In this document: piece after piece, positions 1-9,078 of the stretch | Layout of the letters: every line of letters begins with the position of its first letter | How positions within the stretch are numbered: the stretch's first letter is position 1 | Assembly: GCF_002995785.1 (NCBI RefSeq) | Contig: NZ_PVXO01000027.1 | Coordinates: forward strand, 1 to 64,000 | Length of the DNA: 64,000 nt | Reading direction: 5' to 3' | Source of the DNA: Clostridium liquoris | Lineage (GTDB): Bacteria; Bacillota; Clostridia; Clostridiales; Clostridiaceae | Translations under genes and position numbers: made by a program | The notes under the pieces: model-generated | The model's database searches: none | What the model was told of the DNA's origin: nothing | Seen by the model: the letters and a program-made list of their open reading frames with translations, nothing else

Positions 1-109
1 GTATAGATATAATAATGAGAGAATACATTCCTCAATAGGATATGTACCCCCTCATGAGTATTATTTAGCAAATATAAGCTAAAATGAGTTTGAGTTAATA
101 TTGTCTATT

Positions 110-470
110 TAACGGGGTGCTATCCGAGGATAATTTTTCTCCATTGTCATTACGAAAAGTTTTTAATTTAATAAGTTCACTAAATAGCACGCTTTGCGTG
201 GTCCGAAGGAACTTAGAAATTAACTTTTTTGATTATAATAAATTGTATAATTTAGATATAGGAAAAATAGTCGATAGACTGCATAGCTAATATTAAGTTC
301 TCAGTCTACGACTATTTAGGGATAAATTAAATTACTATTTATTTAAAACCAATAATAAATTTACCTAATCAATCCCTATGGGCCACGCATAGCGTGCTAC
401 TTAAGAGAACTATTTAATAAAAGATTTTTTCGTAATGTTAATGTAGAAAAATCATCCACATTTATTCTTT
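110..470. repeat. Long imperfect inverted-repeat element
   Basis: Positions 126-203 and 380-458 are imperfect reverse complements of each other. Shared blocks include AGCACGCTTTGCGTGG on the left against CCACGCATAGCGTGCT on the right, and a TTTTTCTCCATT...ATTACGAAAA block that recurs in many other intergenic regions of this window (module A). Between the arms lies a second inverted repeat, 265-281 with 302-317 (TAGTCGATAGACTG against CAGTCTACGACTA). No ORF of useful length is present. The shape resembles a MITE or a large structured-RNA element. No target-site duplication could be identified, so mobility is only an inference. Nothing else was recognised in 1-500. Confidence 0.6.
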
Positions 471-499
471 TTTCTTTCTTATTTATTATTTAAGAAAAT

Positions 500-597
500 T
501 TTATTCAAAGCTTTTCTGTAGTGATAACGTAAGAAAAGCCTCCTTAACTGTCAATTGTCCTCTGTCATCTGTCAACTAAAAAATTGGTCACAATTTT
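500..597. repeat. Heptad-repeat block with module B and cap hairpin
   Basis: Reading left to right, there is a hairpin module (AAAGCTTTTCTG... ...AGAAAAGCC, module B), then 7-nt-phased repeats (AACTGTC, AATTGTC, CTCTGTC, ATCTGTC), then a cap hairpin of the form AAAAATTGgtCACAATTTTT at 578-597. The cap abuts the stop codon of the minus-strand cheV gene. Read on the minus strand it looks like a small intrinsic terminator (stem followed by a T run). The same cap occurs at 37160 and 38118. Confidence 0.65.
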
Positions 598-1499
598 TAA
601 ACATTCCCAATATAAGTATCTATTAAATTAACCAATTCCCCAATATCTGGCTTACTTAGCTGGGCATCTGCACCTACAGCTTCACCTTTATGTTTTAAGT
701 CATCTGTTATAAGTGAAGAAAATATTATAACGGGAAGTCTTTTTAAAACAGGGTGCTCTTTTATTTTTCTTGTAAGAGTATGACCATCCATTTGCGGCAT
801 TTCAATATCTGTTATAAGCAGTTGAACGTCTTCTAGAAAATTTTCTTTTTTGTTTTCATATATACCGTATAAATAATCTAGAGCTTGTTTACCATCATTA
901 AACATAGTTAAATTTTTAAATCCAGCCTTGTGAAGGGTATCAAGTAATAACTTTCTTATTAATGCAGAATCATCTGCTAAAACAATTTTAATATTAGACC
1001 TATCCTTATATTCAACTTTTACAACTCTATCCTCACTTATACCAGTGCTTGGATTAATATCTGTTACTATTTTTTCAAAGTCTAGTAATAATATAATTTT
1101 ATCATCCAAAACTATATTTCCAGTAACCAATGAATTTGTTGATAAGTCATCCGGTTTTGTTATCTGTTCCCATTTAATACGATGAACTCCTACAATATTA
1201 TCAATTTTAAAAGCTACTTTAATTTTGTTAAATTCACATATAATTGTTTTAGAGCTTTTGAAATCCTGCTTTTGTCCATCTAAAATATAATGCAAATCTA
1301 ACAAAGTTATTATTTCATTTCTGCAAAGTATTAACCCAGCAATAGAAGGATTTGTTTGAGGAAGTTTTGTTAGATTGTCTACATCTAGTACTTCCTTTAC
1401 CTTTATTACGTTTATAGCATAATGTTTATTATTTACTATAAATTCAAGTATTTCAAGTTCCCCTGTGCCAGTTTCTAGTAATATACCCTTATTATTCAT
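597..1499 (-). CDS. cheV: CheV-type chemotaxis coupling protein (CheW-REC fusion)
   Basis: A 300-residue two-domain protein. The N-terminal half (about 15-155) is CheW-like, with the core AGLILCRNEIITLLDL and a second half ending in KIILLLDFEKI. The C-terminal half (about 170-297) is a response-regulator receiver: the acidic pair in VLADDSALIRK, the phospho-acceptor Asp in LLITDIEMPQMDG, Ser/Thr in IIFSS and the conserved Lys in LSKPD. This order defines the CheV family, which couples receptors to CheA and can be tuned by phosphorylation of the REC domain. The start is set by a GGAAG ribosome binding site about 7 nt upstream of ATG. It stands alone, about 52 kb in this window from the main che operon. 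A cap hairpin at the stop codon may terminate it. Confidence 0.9.
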   Translation of the reverse strand: MNNKGILLETGTGELEILEFIVNNKHYAINVIKVKEVLDVDNLTKLPQTNPSIAGLILCRNEIITLLDLHYILDGQKQDFKSSKTIICEFNKIKVAFKIDNIVGVHRIKWEQITKPDDLSTNSLVTGNIVLDDKIILLLDFEKIVTDINPSTGISEDRVVKVEYKDRSNIKIVLADDSALIRKLLLDTLHKAGFKNLTMFNDGKQALDYLYGIYENKKENFLEDVQLLITDIEMPQMDGHTLTRKIKEHPVLKRLPVIIFSSLITDDLKHKGEAVGADAQLSKPDIGELVNLIDTYIGNV

Positions 1500-1699
1500 A
1501 AATACACTTCCTTTTTTATTATGTTAAGTTGACATTTTATATAATGTTATTCATTCAATATTTCGAATGAAAAGTTCATGGCTTTAGTAGTAAATATCTT
1601 TGTTTTGGGCATACGGTATAATATAACATATATAACTTGAAAAGAAAATAACAATGTCTTTTATTGTAATTATATAATAAAAGAAATATAATTAATATA

Positions 1700-1713
1700 A
1701 GAAAAGGTTTTCT
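1700..1713. promoter_or_regulatory. Putative LacI-family operator upstream of galR-like gene
   Basis: The 14-nt palindrome AGAAAAGGTTTTCT lies immediately upstream of the regulator's ribosome binding site. A near-identical AGAAAGGGTTTTCT sits in the same position before galT (2956-2969). Matching palindromes before the regulator gene and its neighbour suggest autoregulation and operon control by the encoded LacI-family protein. This is inference; no promoter elements were assigned with confidence. Confidence 0.5.
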
Positions 1714-1725
1714 ATGGAGGATTAT

Positions 1726-2745
1726 ATGAAAGTTACTATAGAAGATGTAGCAAAGGAATCAGGGTTTTCCATAACCACTGTTTCTAGAGTTATAAATAAC
1801 AATTATCCTGTAAAAGATGAAACCCGCAAAAGAGTGGAGGAAGTAATAGATAAGCTTAATTTTCATCCAAATATTTTAGCAAGAGGACTTATAAATCAAA
1901 GGACTGATACAGTAGGTATTATAGTTCCTAGTAATACAAACCTATTTTTTCCTATTGTAGTTAAAGGCATTGACAGTGTGCTTAGGAAAAAAGGCTATAC
2001 AATTTATCTTTGCGATTCAGATAATAATGAAGAGGAAGAGATTAGATATGCTAAGTCTTTGTTAAGTAGGGTAGTAGATGGAATAATAGTAATAGACCCT
2101 CAGACCTCAAATATGAAGAATGGATTTTATGAAGGAATTTCAAAGGAAGTACCTTTGGTATGTATAAATGGATATAATGAGGGTATAGATTGTAACTTCG
2201 TTTTAAATAATGAAGAAACTGGTGCAATTGAAGCCATGGAATATCTTATATCTTTAGGACATAGAAAAATTGCTTTTGTAAGAGGAGAAAAAAGTTATTC
2301 TTATGATTTAAAGGAAAGGGTATACAATGAAGTATTAGATAAGCACCATTATGGAGAATACAAAAAAGTTATCAATGTAGGATATGGAAATAAATATAAT
2401 ACAGTGGATACTACAATGGAAACCGTTGAAGATGTATTAAATAATGATAACCATCCTACTGCATTTTTTGCCTGTAATGATATTATGGCCTTAGGAGTAT
2501 TAAATGCCTGCAAAAGGGCAGAACTAAATGTTCCAGGGGATATTTCTGTAGTTGGATTTGACAACATTATAATATCAAATTTAACAGAACCTAAAATCAC
2601 TACAGTAGATCAGAATATGTATGAATTAGGAGAAAATGCAGCACAAATGCTCCTAAAGCATATTGATAAACACACTGGTAAATCAGAAAGAATTGTTCTC
2701 AATACAAAACTTATTATAAGAGACAGCTGCAAAAAAATTACATAG
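1726..2745 (+). CDS. LacI-family transcriptional regulator (probable GalR)
   Basis: A 339-residue LacI/GalR regulator. The N-terminal helix-turn-helix (VTIEDVAKESGFSITTVSRV) and hinge helix (NFHPNILARGL) are typical, followed by a periplasmic-binding-protein-like sensor domain (about 60-335) with TAFFACNDIMALGVLNA and ISVVGFDN motifs. ATG at 1726 is chosen because GGAGG (1716-1720) precedes it at good spacing; the upstream in-frame ATG at 1714 overlaps the ribosome binding site. The position next to galT-galK suggests control of galactose use, but the effector cannot be read from the sequence. Paired palindromes at 1700 and 2956 are candidate operators. Confidence 0.85.
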   Translation: MKVTIEDVAKESGFSITTVSRVINNNYPVKDETRKRVEEVIDKLNFHPNILARGLINQRTDTVGIIVPSNTNLFFPIVVKGIDSVLRKKGYTIYLCDSDNNEEEEIRYAKSLLSRVVDGIIVIDPQTSNMKNGFYEGISKEVPLVCINGYNEGIDCNFVLNNEETGAIEAMEYLISLGHRKIAFVRGEKSYSYDLKERVYNEVLDKHHYGEYKKVINVGYGNKYNTVDTTMETVEDVLNNDNHPTAFFACNDIMALGVLNACKRAELNVPGDISVVGFDNIIISNLTEPKITTVDQNMYELGENAAQMLLKHIDKHTGKSERIVLNTKLIIRDSCKKIT

Positions 2746-2754
2746 TAATTTTTT

Positions 2755-2950
2755 TAGAGTACAGAACACAGATAAATAATATTTGTAAAAAATAAATAAA
2801 AAATAATAAAGAATAAAAAATGTTGTTTTTTTAGCTATACTACACAGAATTATTAAATTTAAAATTTTTCATAATGTTAATGGAGAAAAATTATCCATAT
2901 CTGTACTCTGTACTCTGTAATCTGTAATCTAAAAAAGTGTATCACATTTT
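2755..2950. repeat. Heptad-arm inverted-repeat element between galR-like gene and galT
   Basis: The left part has ACAG/AGTACAG-type heptads (AGTACAG, AACACAG, then A/T-rich AATAAAT-type units). The right part has the opposite orientation (CTGTACT, CTGTACT, CTGTAAT, CTGTAAT). Between them lies module A in reverse orientation at about 2860-2897 (TTTTTCATAATGTTAATGG followed by AGAAAAATTATCC). A cap hairpin, AAAAAGTGtatCACATTTTT, ends the element at about 2932-2953, just before the galT operator. Confidence 0.65.
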
Positions 2951-2955
2951 TTAAT

Positions 2956-2969
2956 AGAAAGGGTTTTCT
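2956..2969. promoter_or_regulatory. Putative LacI-family operator upstream of galT
   Basis: AGAAAGGGTTTTCT differs from the galR-upstream palindrome by one base and sits directly 5' of the galT ribosome binding site. A repressor bound here would lie within or just downstream of a galT promoter. Inferred site. Confidence 0.5.
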
Positions 2970-2983
2970 AAGGGGGATTGGCT

Positions 2984-4537
2984 ATGATAGTTATTGAAAA
3001 AGAAATAGAGCGTTTATTACAGTTTGCTGTGAAAAATGGATTGATAGATGAATTGGATATAATTCTTTGCCGAAATGGATTAATGGACTTGCTAAAGGTT
3101 AGGGAGCCCTATAAAGAGAAAATTGAAGAAGAAGTAGCAGATGAACCTGCTGAAATACTAAACAATATACTGGATTATGCTGTAGAGCAGGGAATTATAG
3201 AATATGATACAACAACATATAGAGATTTATTTGACGCTAAAATTATGGGAATTTTAATGCCAAGGGAATCAGAAGTAGTAAAAAAGTTTAGAGAAATATA
3301 CATGAAAAAAGGGGCTAGGGAGGCTACAGAATATTTTTATAACCTATCCAAGTGTTCAAATTATATAAGAATGGATAGAATTAAAAAAAATCTCTATTGG
3401 CAGTGCAGCACAGAATACGGAGAACTGGAGATTACTATAAATTTATCAAAACCTGAAAAAGATCCTAAGGATATTGCCTTAGCTAAATCTGTTCCAACTG
3501 TAAATTATCCAAAGTGTTTATTATGTTTAGAAAACGTGGGGTTTGCAGGGAACACCAATCATCCTGCAAGACAAAATCATAGAGTAATACCTATGAAGTT
3601 AGGAGAAGAACAATGGTTTTTACAGTATTCACCTTATGTATACTATAATGAGCACTGTATTTTATTTAAAGAAGAACATGTACCAATGAGTATAAACGAA
3701 AAAACCTTTGAAAGGCTATTTAATTTTGTTAAGCAGATTCCTCATTATTTTATGGGTTCTAATGCGGACTTGCCTATAGTGGGAGGATCTATTTTAACCC
3801 ATGAGCATTTTCAAGGAGGCAATCATGCATTCCCTATGGAAAAATCAAAAATTAATATTGCATTGAAAAACAATAATTATCCTAATGTAAAGGCAGGGAT
3901 AGTTAATTGGCCTATGTCGGTAATTAGATTAACCAGTGAGGATATTAAAAGCTTAATAGGTTTATCAAATGAAATATTAAGCCTATGGAGAAATTATAGT
4001 GATGAGGAAGTAGATATACTAGCCTATAGTTATAAAAATGGAGAAAGAATATCGCATAATACTATAACACCTATTGTTAGAAAGACTAAGGATGAAGAAT
4101 TTCAAATTGATTTAGTTTTAAGAAATAATAGAACGTCAGATAAATATCCAGATGGAATTTTCCACCCTCACAAAGAGCTGCATCATATAAAGAAAGAAAA
4201 TATAGGTCTTATTGAAGTTATGGGACTTGCTGTATTGCCAGGAAGGCTATATAAGGAGCTAAAAGAAATAGAAGATATTTTATCAGGGAAAATTCATTAT
4301 AACAATGATTTAATTAAGCATAATAATGAATTGCTAAAACATAAAGATTGGATAGAAGAGTTAATAGAAAAGTACGGAAGTAATTGCTCTGAGTTGGAAG
4401 CTAAAAGGTATATACAGCAGGAAGTGGGAGAAAAATTTTCACAGGTGTTAAAGGATGCTGGAGTTTATAAAAGTGATAAGGCGGGGAGAAAGGCTTTTAT
4501 TAAATTTATGAATAAATTAGATTTTGAAGTGATTTAA
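2984..4537 (+). CDS. galT: UDP-glucose--hexose-1-phosphate uridylyltransferase, Firmicutes type
   Basis: A 517-residue GalT of the long Gram-positive family. It transfers UMP between UDP-glucose and galactose-1-phosphate in the Leloir pathway. Visible signatures are [17 protein letters not shown], the [15 protein letters not shown] segment with the active-site His-x-His arrangement, and [20 protein letters not shown] near the C terminus. The length fits the family. ATG 2984 is preferred over in-frame TTG 2978, because AGGGGG (2971-2976) is 7 nt upstream of the ATG and only 1 nt from the TTG. galK follows after 16 nt. Confidence 0.92.
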   Translation: MIVIEKEIERLLQFAVKNGLIDELDIILCRNGLMDLLKVREPYKEKIEEEVADEPAEILNNILDYAVEQGIIEYDTTTYRDLFDAKIMGILMPRESEVVKKFREIYMKKGAREATEYFYNLSKCSNYIRMDRIKKNLYWQCSTEYGELEITINLSKPEKDPKDIALAKSVPTVNYPKCLLCLENVGFAGNTNHPARQNHRVIPMKLGEEQWFLQYSPYVYYNEHCILFKEEHVPMSINEKTFERLFNFVKQIPHYFMGSNADLPIVGGSILTHEHFQGGNHAFPMEKSKINIALKNNNYPNVKAGIVNWPMSVIRLTSEDIKSLIGLSNEILSLWRNYSDEEVDILAYSYKNGERISHNTITPIVRKTKDEEFQIDLVLRNNRTSDKYPDGIFHPHKELHHIKKENIGLIEVMGLAVLPGRLYKELKEIEDILSGKIHYNNDLIKHNNELLKHKDWIEELIEKYGSNCSELEAKRYIQQEVGEKFSQVLKDAGVYKSDKAGRKAFIKFMNKLDFEVI

Positions 4538-4553
4538 TGGGGGTAATGTTTTT

Positions 4554-5732
4554 ATGGAGAACTTAAGGGTTTTGTTCAAAAACATTTATGGGGATAGTGA
4601 AGAAAAAGTTAACTTATTTTTTTCCCCTGGCAGAGTCAATTTAATAGGCGAACATACTGATTATAATGGGGGCTATGTATTGCCCTGTGCATTGGACATT
4701 GGAACTTTTGCGGTCATAAGAAAGAGAAAGGATAGAAAGGTGTTTTTTTCATCTGTTAATTTCCCACTGAGAATTGAAAGCTCCCTTGATAGTATTGTGT
4801 ACTGTAAAGAAGAGGACTGGGCTAATTATCCTAAGGGAGTTTTAAAGATACTGCAGGATTTAGGATATAAATTTTTTGGGTTTGAAGTATTATTTAAAGG
4901 AAATATACCTAATGGAGCTGGACTTTCTTCTTCTGCGTCTATTGAAGTAGCTATGGCTGTAGCTGTAAATGAATTATATAAATTGAATATAAATATGATA
5001 GATTTAATTAAAATAAGTCAAAGAGCGGAAAATGAATATGTAGGTGTAAACTGCGGTATTATGGATCAGTTTGCAGTAGGTATGGGTAAAGAAGATAACG
5101 CTATTTTATTAAATTGTAGTACTTTAGAATATAAATATGTGCCTCTAAATTTAGGAAACTACAAAATCATAATATCCAATACAAATAAAAGAAGAGGATT
5201 AGCAGACTCTAAGTATAATGAGAGGAGAGCTGAATGTGAAAAAGGATTAAAGTATCTACAAAAAGGTTTAAATGTAAAAAATCTTGGAGAAATAACCCTA
5301 GAGGATTATACTAAATATAGTGAACTTATTCCAGATCACACTATTAAAAAAAGAGTAACACATATAGTATATGAAAATAGTAGGGTGCTAAAAGTAGTAA
5401 AAGCTTTAGGGAAAAATGATTTAGCTACATTTGGACAACTTATGATTCAGTCACATATTTCCTTAATGAATGATTATGAAGTAACAGGAAAAGAGTTAGA
5501 TACTTTAGTTATGGAAGCTTTAAAAGTACATGGAGTATTAGGCTCACGTATGACTGGAGCAGGATTTGGAGGCTGTACAGTAAGCTTAGTGAAGGATAAT
5601 GCCATAGATGATTTTAAAAAAATAGTTAGTAAAAATTATGAAAAGAAAATTGGTTATGAGCCTACCATATATGTGGTGGGAATAGGCGGGGGAGCTAGAA
5701 AAGTAAAGGAGGAAATGTTATGGCAATTTTAG
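4554..5732 (+). CDS. galK: Galactokinase
   Basis: A 392-residue GHMP kinase that phosphorylates galactose at C1. It shows the galactokinase signature [19 protein letters not shown] (about 26-44), the ATP-binding GHMP motif [15 protein letters not shown] (about 120-134) and a C-terminal [17 protein letters not shown] motif. It is probably co-transcribed with galT. Its last codons overlap the start of a decayed galE remnant (5720-5788). That suggests an ancestral galT-galK-galE order. Confidence 0.94.
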   Translation: MENLRVLFKNIYGDSEEKVNLFFSPGRVNLIGEHTDYNGGYVLPCALDIGTFAVIRKRKDRKVFFSSVNFPLRIESSLDSIVYCKEEDWANYPKGVLKILQDLGYKFFGFEVLFKGNIPNGAGLSSSASIEVAMAVAVNELYKLNINMIDLIKISQRAENEYVGVNCGIMDQFAVGMGKEDNAILLNCSTLEYKYVPLNLGNYKIIISNTNKRRGLADSKYNERRAECEKGLKYLQKGLNVKNLGEITLEDYTKYSELIPDHTIKKRVTHIVYENSRVLKVVKALGKNDLATFGQLMIQSHISLMNDYEVTGKELDTLVMEALKVHGVLGSRMTGAGFGGCTVSLVKDNAIDDFKKIVSKNYEKKIGYEPTIYVVGIGGGARKVKEEMLWQF

Positions 5733-5788
5733 TTTGCGATGGAGCAGGATATATGGCGAGGGCAAAAAATCAAATTGAAAAATGTTGA
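5720..5788 (+). pseudogene. Truncated remnant of a galE-like epimerase gene
   Basis: ATG at 5720 has a strong AAAGGAGG ribosome binding site (5705-5712) and overlaps the end of galK. It opens [18 protein letters not shown], which resembles the N terminus of UDP-glucose 4-epimerase (MAILV-x-GGAGYIGSH) and then loses similarity, stopping after 22 codons. The NAD-binding glycine motif is already damaged (DGAGYMA). I read it as the 5' stub of a deleted galE. If so, epimerase activity must come from a gene outside the window. The stub is short, so chance similarity cannot be fully excluded. Confidence 0.6.
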
Positions 5789-5853
5789 AAAATAAAAGAA
5801 ATAGTGATATCATAGTTATGGAAATCTTTAATTAAATATTCATGGCGGAGAAT

Positions 5854-5916
5854 ATGAGAGCCTTAACTTAATTTAAAGGAAAAAATCTTCCTTTAAGGTG
5901 AGTGCTCTCATTTTTT
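5854..5916 (+). terminator. Leader terminator of the glycerol-3-phosphate operon (candidate GlpP target)
   Basis: A long hairpin has outer stem ATGAGAGC (5854-5861) with GCTCTCAT (5904-5911), an inner stem TTTAAAGGAA with TTCCTTTAA, and a T run at 5911-5916. It sits between the operon start region and the ribosome binding site of the first gene. In Bacillus, GlpP acts on such leader terminators of glp genes, and a glpP homologue is at 23052. Terminator seen; GlpP control inferred. Confidence 0.65.
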
Positions 5917-5936
5917 GTTGTTTAAGGAGGAATAAT

Positions 5937-7367
5937 ATGTTTGATGTAACAGTAATTGGTGCAGGAGTTACAGGTTGTGCTATTGCAAGAGAATTATCAA
6001 AGTATAAATTAAATATATGTGTACTGGAAAAGGAAGTGGATTTATCCTGTGGTACAAGTAAGGCTAACAGCGGTATAGTTCATGCCGGAGAAGATCCTTT
6101 GCCAGGAACTTTCAAAGCAAAAATGAATGTCAGAGGAAATGAACTATTTCATAAACTGCAGAAAGAACTAGACTTTCCTTTTAAAAGGAATGAATCCTTA
6201 GTACTTTGTTTTAATAAGGAAGATATATATAAATTAGAAGAATTAAGACAACGTGGAATAAAAAATGGTATTCCAGATAATATGAAAATACTAAATAGAG
6301 AAGAAGCATTAAAATTAGAGCCAGCATTGTCAGACAAGGTAGTTGCAGCTTTAACCCTTCCCACGGGAGGAATTGTCTGTCCCTATGAGTTAACAATTGC
6401 TTTGGCGGAAAATGCTAATATGAATGGTGTGGAGTTCCTGTTTGAAAGGAAGGTACAGGAAATAGAAAAAAGAGAAGGATATTATATTTTACAAACTAAT
6501 AAAGGAAATATAGAAACTAAATTAGTAATAAATGCAGCAGGACTTTATGGAGATGAAATAAACAACATGGTAAGCAGCATAAAGTATGAAATAATAGCAA
6601 GAAAAGGTGAATACATACTCTTTGATAAAGCTGTTGGAAATATGGTAACTAGAACTCTGTTTCAGCTTCCAACAAAAATGGGTAAGGGGGTTCTTGTTAC
6701 CCCTACAGTGGATGGAAATTTACTTATGGGGCCAACCTCTCTAGATATAGAAGATAAGGCTAATGTAGAAACTACTGAAGAAGGATTAAACTCAATACTA
6801 CAGAAGGCTAAGCTTATGGTTAAAGAAATTCCAACCAAACAGATTATAACCTCCTTTGCAGGACTTAGGGCTCATGAAGTCAATGGAGATTTTATAATTG
6901 GAGAAGCAGAAGATGCAAAAAATTTTATAAATGCAATTGGAATAGAATCACCAGGGCTTACCAGTGCTCCAGCTATAGGGGAATATATAACCAATATAGT
7001 AGTGGAAAAGCTAAAACCTGAAAAAAAAGAAAACTTCAATGCCATAAGAAAAGCTATGCCAAAGTTTAGAGAATTAAGTAATGAAAAAAGAAAAGAACTT
7101 ATTAAGAAGGATCCGGCTTTTGGCAGAATAGTTTGCAGATGTGAAACTATTACTGAAGGAGAAATAAGAAATGCCATAAGAAGACCTTTAGGGGCCAAAA
7201 CCATAGATGGAATTAAAAGAAGAACTAGAGCTGGCATGGGAAGATGTCAGAGCGGTTTCTGTTTAAATAGAGTTGTTGATATATTATCAGATGAATTAAA
7301 TATTTCCCGCAGGCAAGTTACTAAGTTCGGTAATGATTCAAAGTTACTTATGGACAAAGGACAATAA
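5937..7367 (+). CDS. Glycerol-3-phosphate dehydrogenase-like FAD oxidoreductase with BFD [2Fe-2S] domain
   Basis: A 476-residue protein with an N-terminal FAD-binding DAO domain (VIGAGVTGCAIARELS at about 6-21; GIVHAGEDPLPGTFK substrate region) and a C-terminal BFD-like [2Fe-2S] domain (about 400-455: IVCRCETITEGEI and GMGRCQSGFC, four cysteines). This is the GlpA/GlpO-like large subunit found in clostridial glp operons, oxidising glycerol-3-phosphate to dihydroxyacetone phosphate. ATG 5937 follows AAGGAGG by 6 nt; upstream in-frame codons lie in the terminator. It forms an operon with the next two genes (21-nt and 3-nt gaps). Other 2-hydroxyacid substrates cannot be excluded from sequence alone. 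Confidence 0.85.
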   Translation: MFDVTVIGAGVTGCAIARELSKYKLNICVLEKEVDLSCGTSKANSGIVHAGEDPLPGTFKAKMNVRGNELFHKLQKELDFPFKRNESLVLCFNKEDIYKLEELRQRGIKNGIPDNMKILNREEALKLEPALSDKVVAALTLPTGGIVCPYELTIALAENANMNGVEFLFERKVQEIEKREGYYILQTNKGNIETKLVINAAGLYGDEINNMVSSIKYEIIARKGEYILFDKAVGNMVTRTLFQLPTKMGKGVLVTPTVDGNLLMGPTSLDIEDKANVETTEEGLNSILQKAKLMVKEIPTKQIITSFAGLRAHEVNGDFIIGEAEDAKNFINAIGIESPGLTSAPAIGEYITNIVVEKLKPEKKENFNAIRKAMPKFRELSNEKRKELIKKDPAFGRIVCRCETITEGEIRNAIRRPLGAKTIDGIKRRTRAGMGRCQSGFCLNRVVDILSDELNISRRQVTKFGNDSKLLMDKGQ

Positions 7368-7388
7368 TTAAAAATTGGAGGGATAAAT

Positions 7389-8645
7389 ATGCAGCAATAT
7401 GACATGGTAATAATCGGAGGAGGTCCAGCGGGACTTGCAGCTGCGGTGAAAGCTAAGGAAGAAGGAATTCATAGTATTTTGATACTTGAAAGAGATAAAA
7501 GTCTTGGAGGAATTTTAAATCAGTGTATACATAATGGATTTGGACTTCATACATTTAAGGAAGAGCTAACAGGACCAGAGTATGCTCAAAGGTTTATAGA
7601 TAAGGTGGAAGAGGCAAAAATACCTTATAAATTAAACACCATGGTGATAGATATAAATGAAGAAAAGATAATCACCGGTGTAAATGATGTTGATGGAATA
7701 CTAGAAATAAAAGCTAAAGCTATAATACTTGCTATGGGCTGCAGGGAAAGACCAAGGGGTGCTATAAATATACCAGGAAGTAGATGTGCAGGAATATACA
7801 CTGCTGGAACGGCACAAAAGTTTGTAAATATTGAAGGAGAAATGCCTGGAAAAGAAGTGGTTATTTTAGGCTCAGGGGATATAGGTCTTATAATGGCTAG
7901 AAGAATGACTCTTGAAGGAGCTAAAGTAAAGGCTGTAGTGGAACTTATGCCTTATTCAGGTGGACTTAAAAGAAATATAGTTCAATGCTTGGATGATTTT
8001 AATATTCCACTTAAACTATCTCATACAGTGACAAAAATACAAGGTAAGGATAGAGTTACAGGGGTTGAAGTATGTAAAGTAGATGAAAAATTAAGACCTA
8101 TAAAAGGAACAGAGGAATATATACCTTGTGATACATTGCTGTTATCAGTAGGACTACTTCCAGAAAATGAGCTTTCAAGAAAAGCTGGAGTAAGATTAGG
8201 TGTAACTGGTGGCCCAGAAGTGGATGAAAGAATGGGTACTAATATAGAAGGAATATTTGCCTGTGGGAATGTGCTTCATGTCCATGACCTGGTAGACTTT
8301 GTAACAGAGGAAAGTTATAATGCAGCTAAAAATGCTGCAGATTATATAAAGGGCAAAAAAGTACTGGAAGATGTAATAGAACTCGCAGCTGGAGAAGGGA
8401 TAGGATATACTGTACCTAAATTTATACATAAGGACAATGTACAGCATGGTATTTTAGTAAGATTTAGAGTAAGAAATGTATATAAAGATAGCTTTATATC
8501 AGTTTATTTTGATAATAATAAAGAAGTACATCAAAAGAAAAGAGTTTTAGCTCCCGGGGAAATGGAAGATGTAAAGCTTACTGAAGAAATGTTTAATAAA
8601 TATCCAAATTGTAAACATATTACTGTGAAGATAGAAGGTGTGTAA
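7389..8645 (+). CDS. FAD/NAD-dependent oxidoreductase of the glp operon
   Basis: A 418-residue pyridine-nucleotide-disulfide-type flavoprotein. It has an N-terminal FAD motif IIGGGPAGLAAAVKA, an AMGCRERPRGA segment, a second dinucleotide fold (VVILGSGDIGLIMARRMT) and a C-terminal FAD-contact segment GIFACGNVLHVHDLVD. It is the middle member of the three-gene clostridial cluster dehydrogenase / flavoprotein / DUF1667 protein, and probably passes electrons from glycerol-3-phosphate to NAD or another acceptor. No redox-active CxxC in the usual disulfide-reductase position was seen. Ribosome binding site TGGAGGG precedes ATG. Confidence 0.82.
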   Translation: MQQYDMVIIGGGPAGLAAAVKAKEEGIHSILILERDKSLGGILNQCIHNGFGLHTFKEELTGPEYAQRFIDKVEEAKIPYKLNTMVIDINEEKIITGVNDVDGILEIKAKAIILAMGCRERPRGAINIPGSRCAGIYTAGTAQKFVNIEGEMPGKEVVILGSGDIGLIMARRMTLEGAKVKAVVELMPYSGGLKRNIVQCLDDFNIPLKLSHTVTKIQGKDRVTGVEVCKVDEKLRPIKGTEEYIPCDTLLLSVGLLPENELSRKAGVRLGVTGGPEVDERMGTNIEGIFACGNVLHVHDLVDFVTEESYNAAKNAADYIKGKKVLEDVIELAAGEGIGYTVPKFIHKDNVQHGILVRFRVRNVYKDSFISVYFDNNKEVHQKKRVLAPGEMEDVKLTEEMFNKYPNCKHITVKIEGV

Positions 8646-8648
8646 AAA

Positions 8649-9011
8649 ATGGATTCTAGAGAATTAATATGTATAGGTTGTCCTATGGGATGTAATCTTC
8701 AAGTAGAGATAAATGATAAAGAAGTAACAAAAGTTTCAGGAAATATTTGTCCTAGGGGAAAGGCATATGCAGAAAAAGAATGTACAAATCCTACTAGAAT
8801 AGTGACTTCCTCTGTAAAAGTGGAAAATGGACAAGTAGATATGGTATCTGTAAAAACAGAAAGAGATATACCAAAAGATAAGATATTTCAGTGTATGAAA
8901 TGCATAAAAAAAGCTAAAGCTAAGGCTCCTGTAGAAATAGGGCAGGTTATTATAGAAAATGTAGCAGCAACAGGAGTAAATGTTATTGCTACTAAAAAAA
9001 TCACAGCATAG
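8649..9011 (+). CDS. DUF1667 iron-sulfur-type protein of the glp operon
   Basis: A 120-residue small protein with an N-terminal cysteine cluster ICIGCPMGCNLQVE and a fourth Cys in GNICPRGKAYA. This resembles the [4Fe-4S]-binding N terminus of molybdopterin oxidoreductases and matches the DUF1667 family. A second pair, CMKC, is near residue 80. It starts 3 nt after the preceding stop, so it is almost certainly translated with it. A role as electron-transfer subunit of the glycerol-3-phosphate dehydrogenase complex is inferred from its constant association with these two flavoproteins. A hairpin at 9033-9078 ends the operon. Confidence 0.85.
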   Translation: MDSRELICIGCPMGCNLQVEINDKEVTKVSGNICPRGKAYAEKECTNPTRIVTSSVKVENGQVDMVSVKTERDIPKDKIFQCMKCIKKAKAKAPVEIGQVIIENVAATGVNVIATKKITA

Positions 9012-9032
9012 TTTTATCTATAAATAATAGCT

Positions 9033-9078
9033 AATAATGTTAGTCCACTATGACCATAATGAACTAACATTATTTTTT
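9033..9078. terminator. Bidirectional terminator
   Basis: AATAATGTTAGT (9033-9044) pairs with ACTAACATTATT (9063-9074), followed by T residues on the plus strand and preceded by A/T-rich sequence for the minus strand. It ends the glp operon and overlaps the 3' end of the convergent minus-strand gene. Confidence 0.8.
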
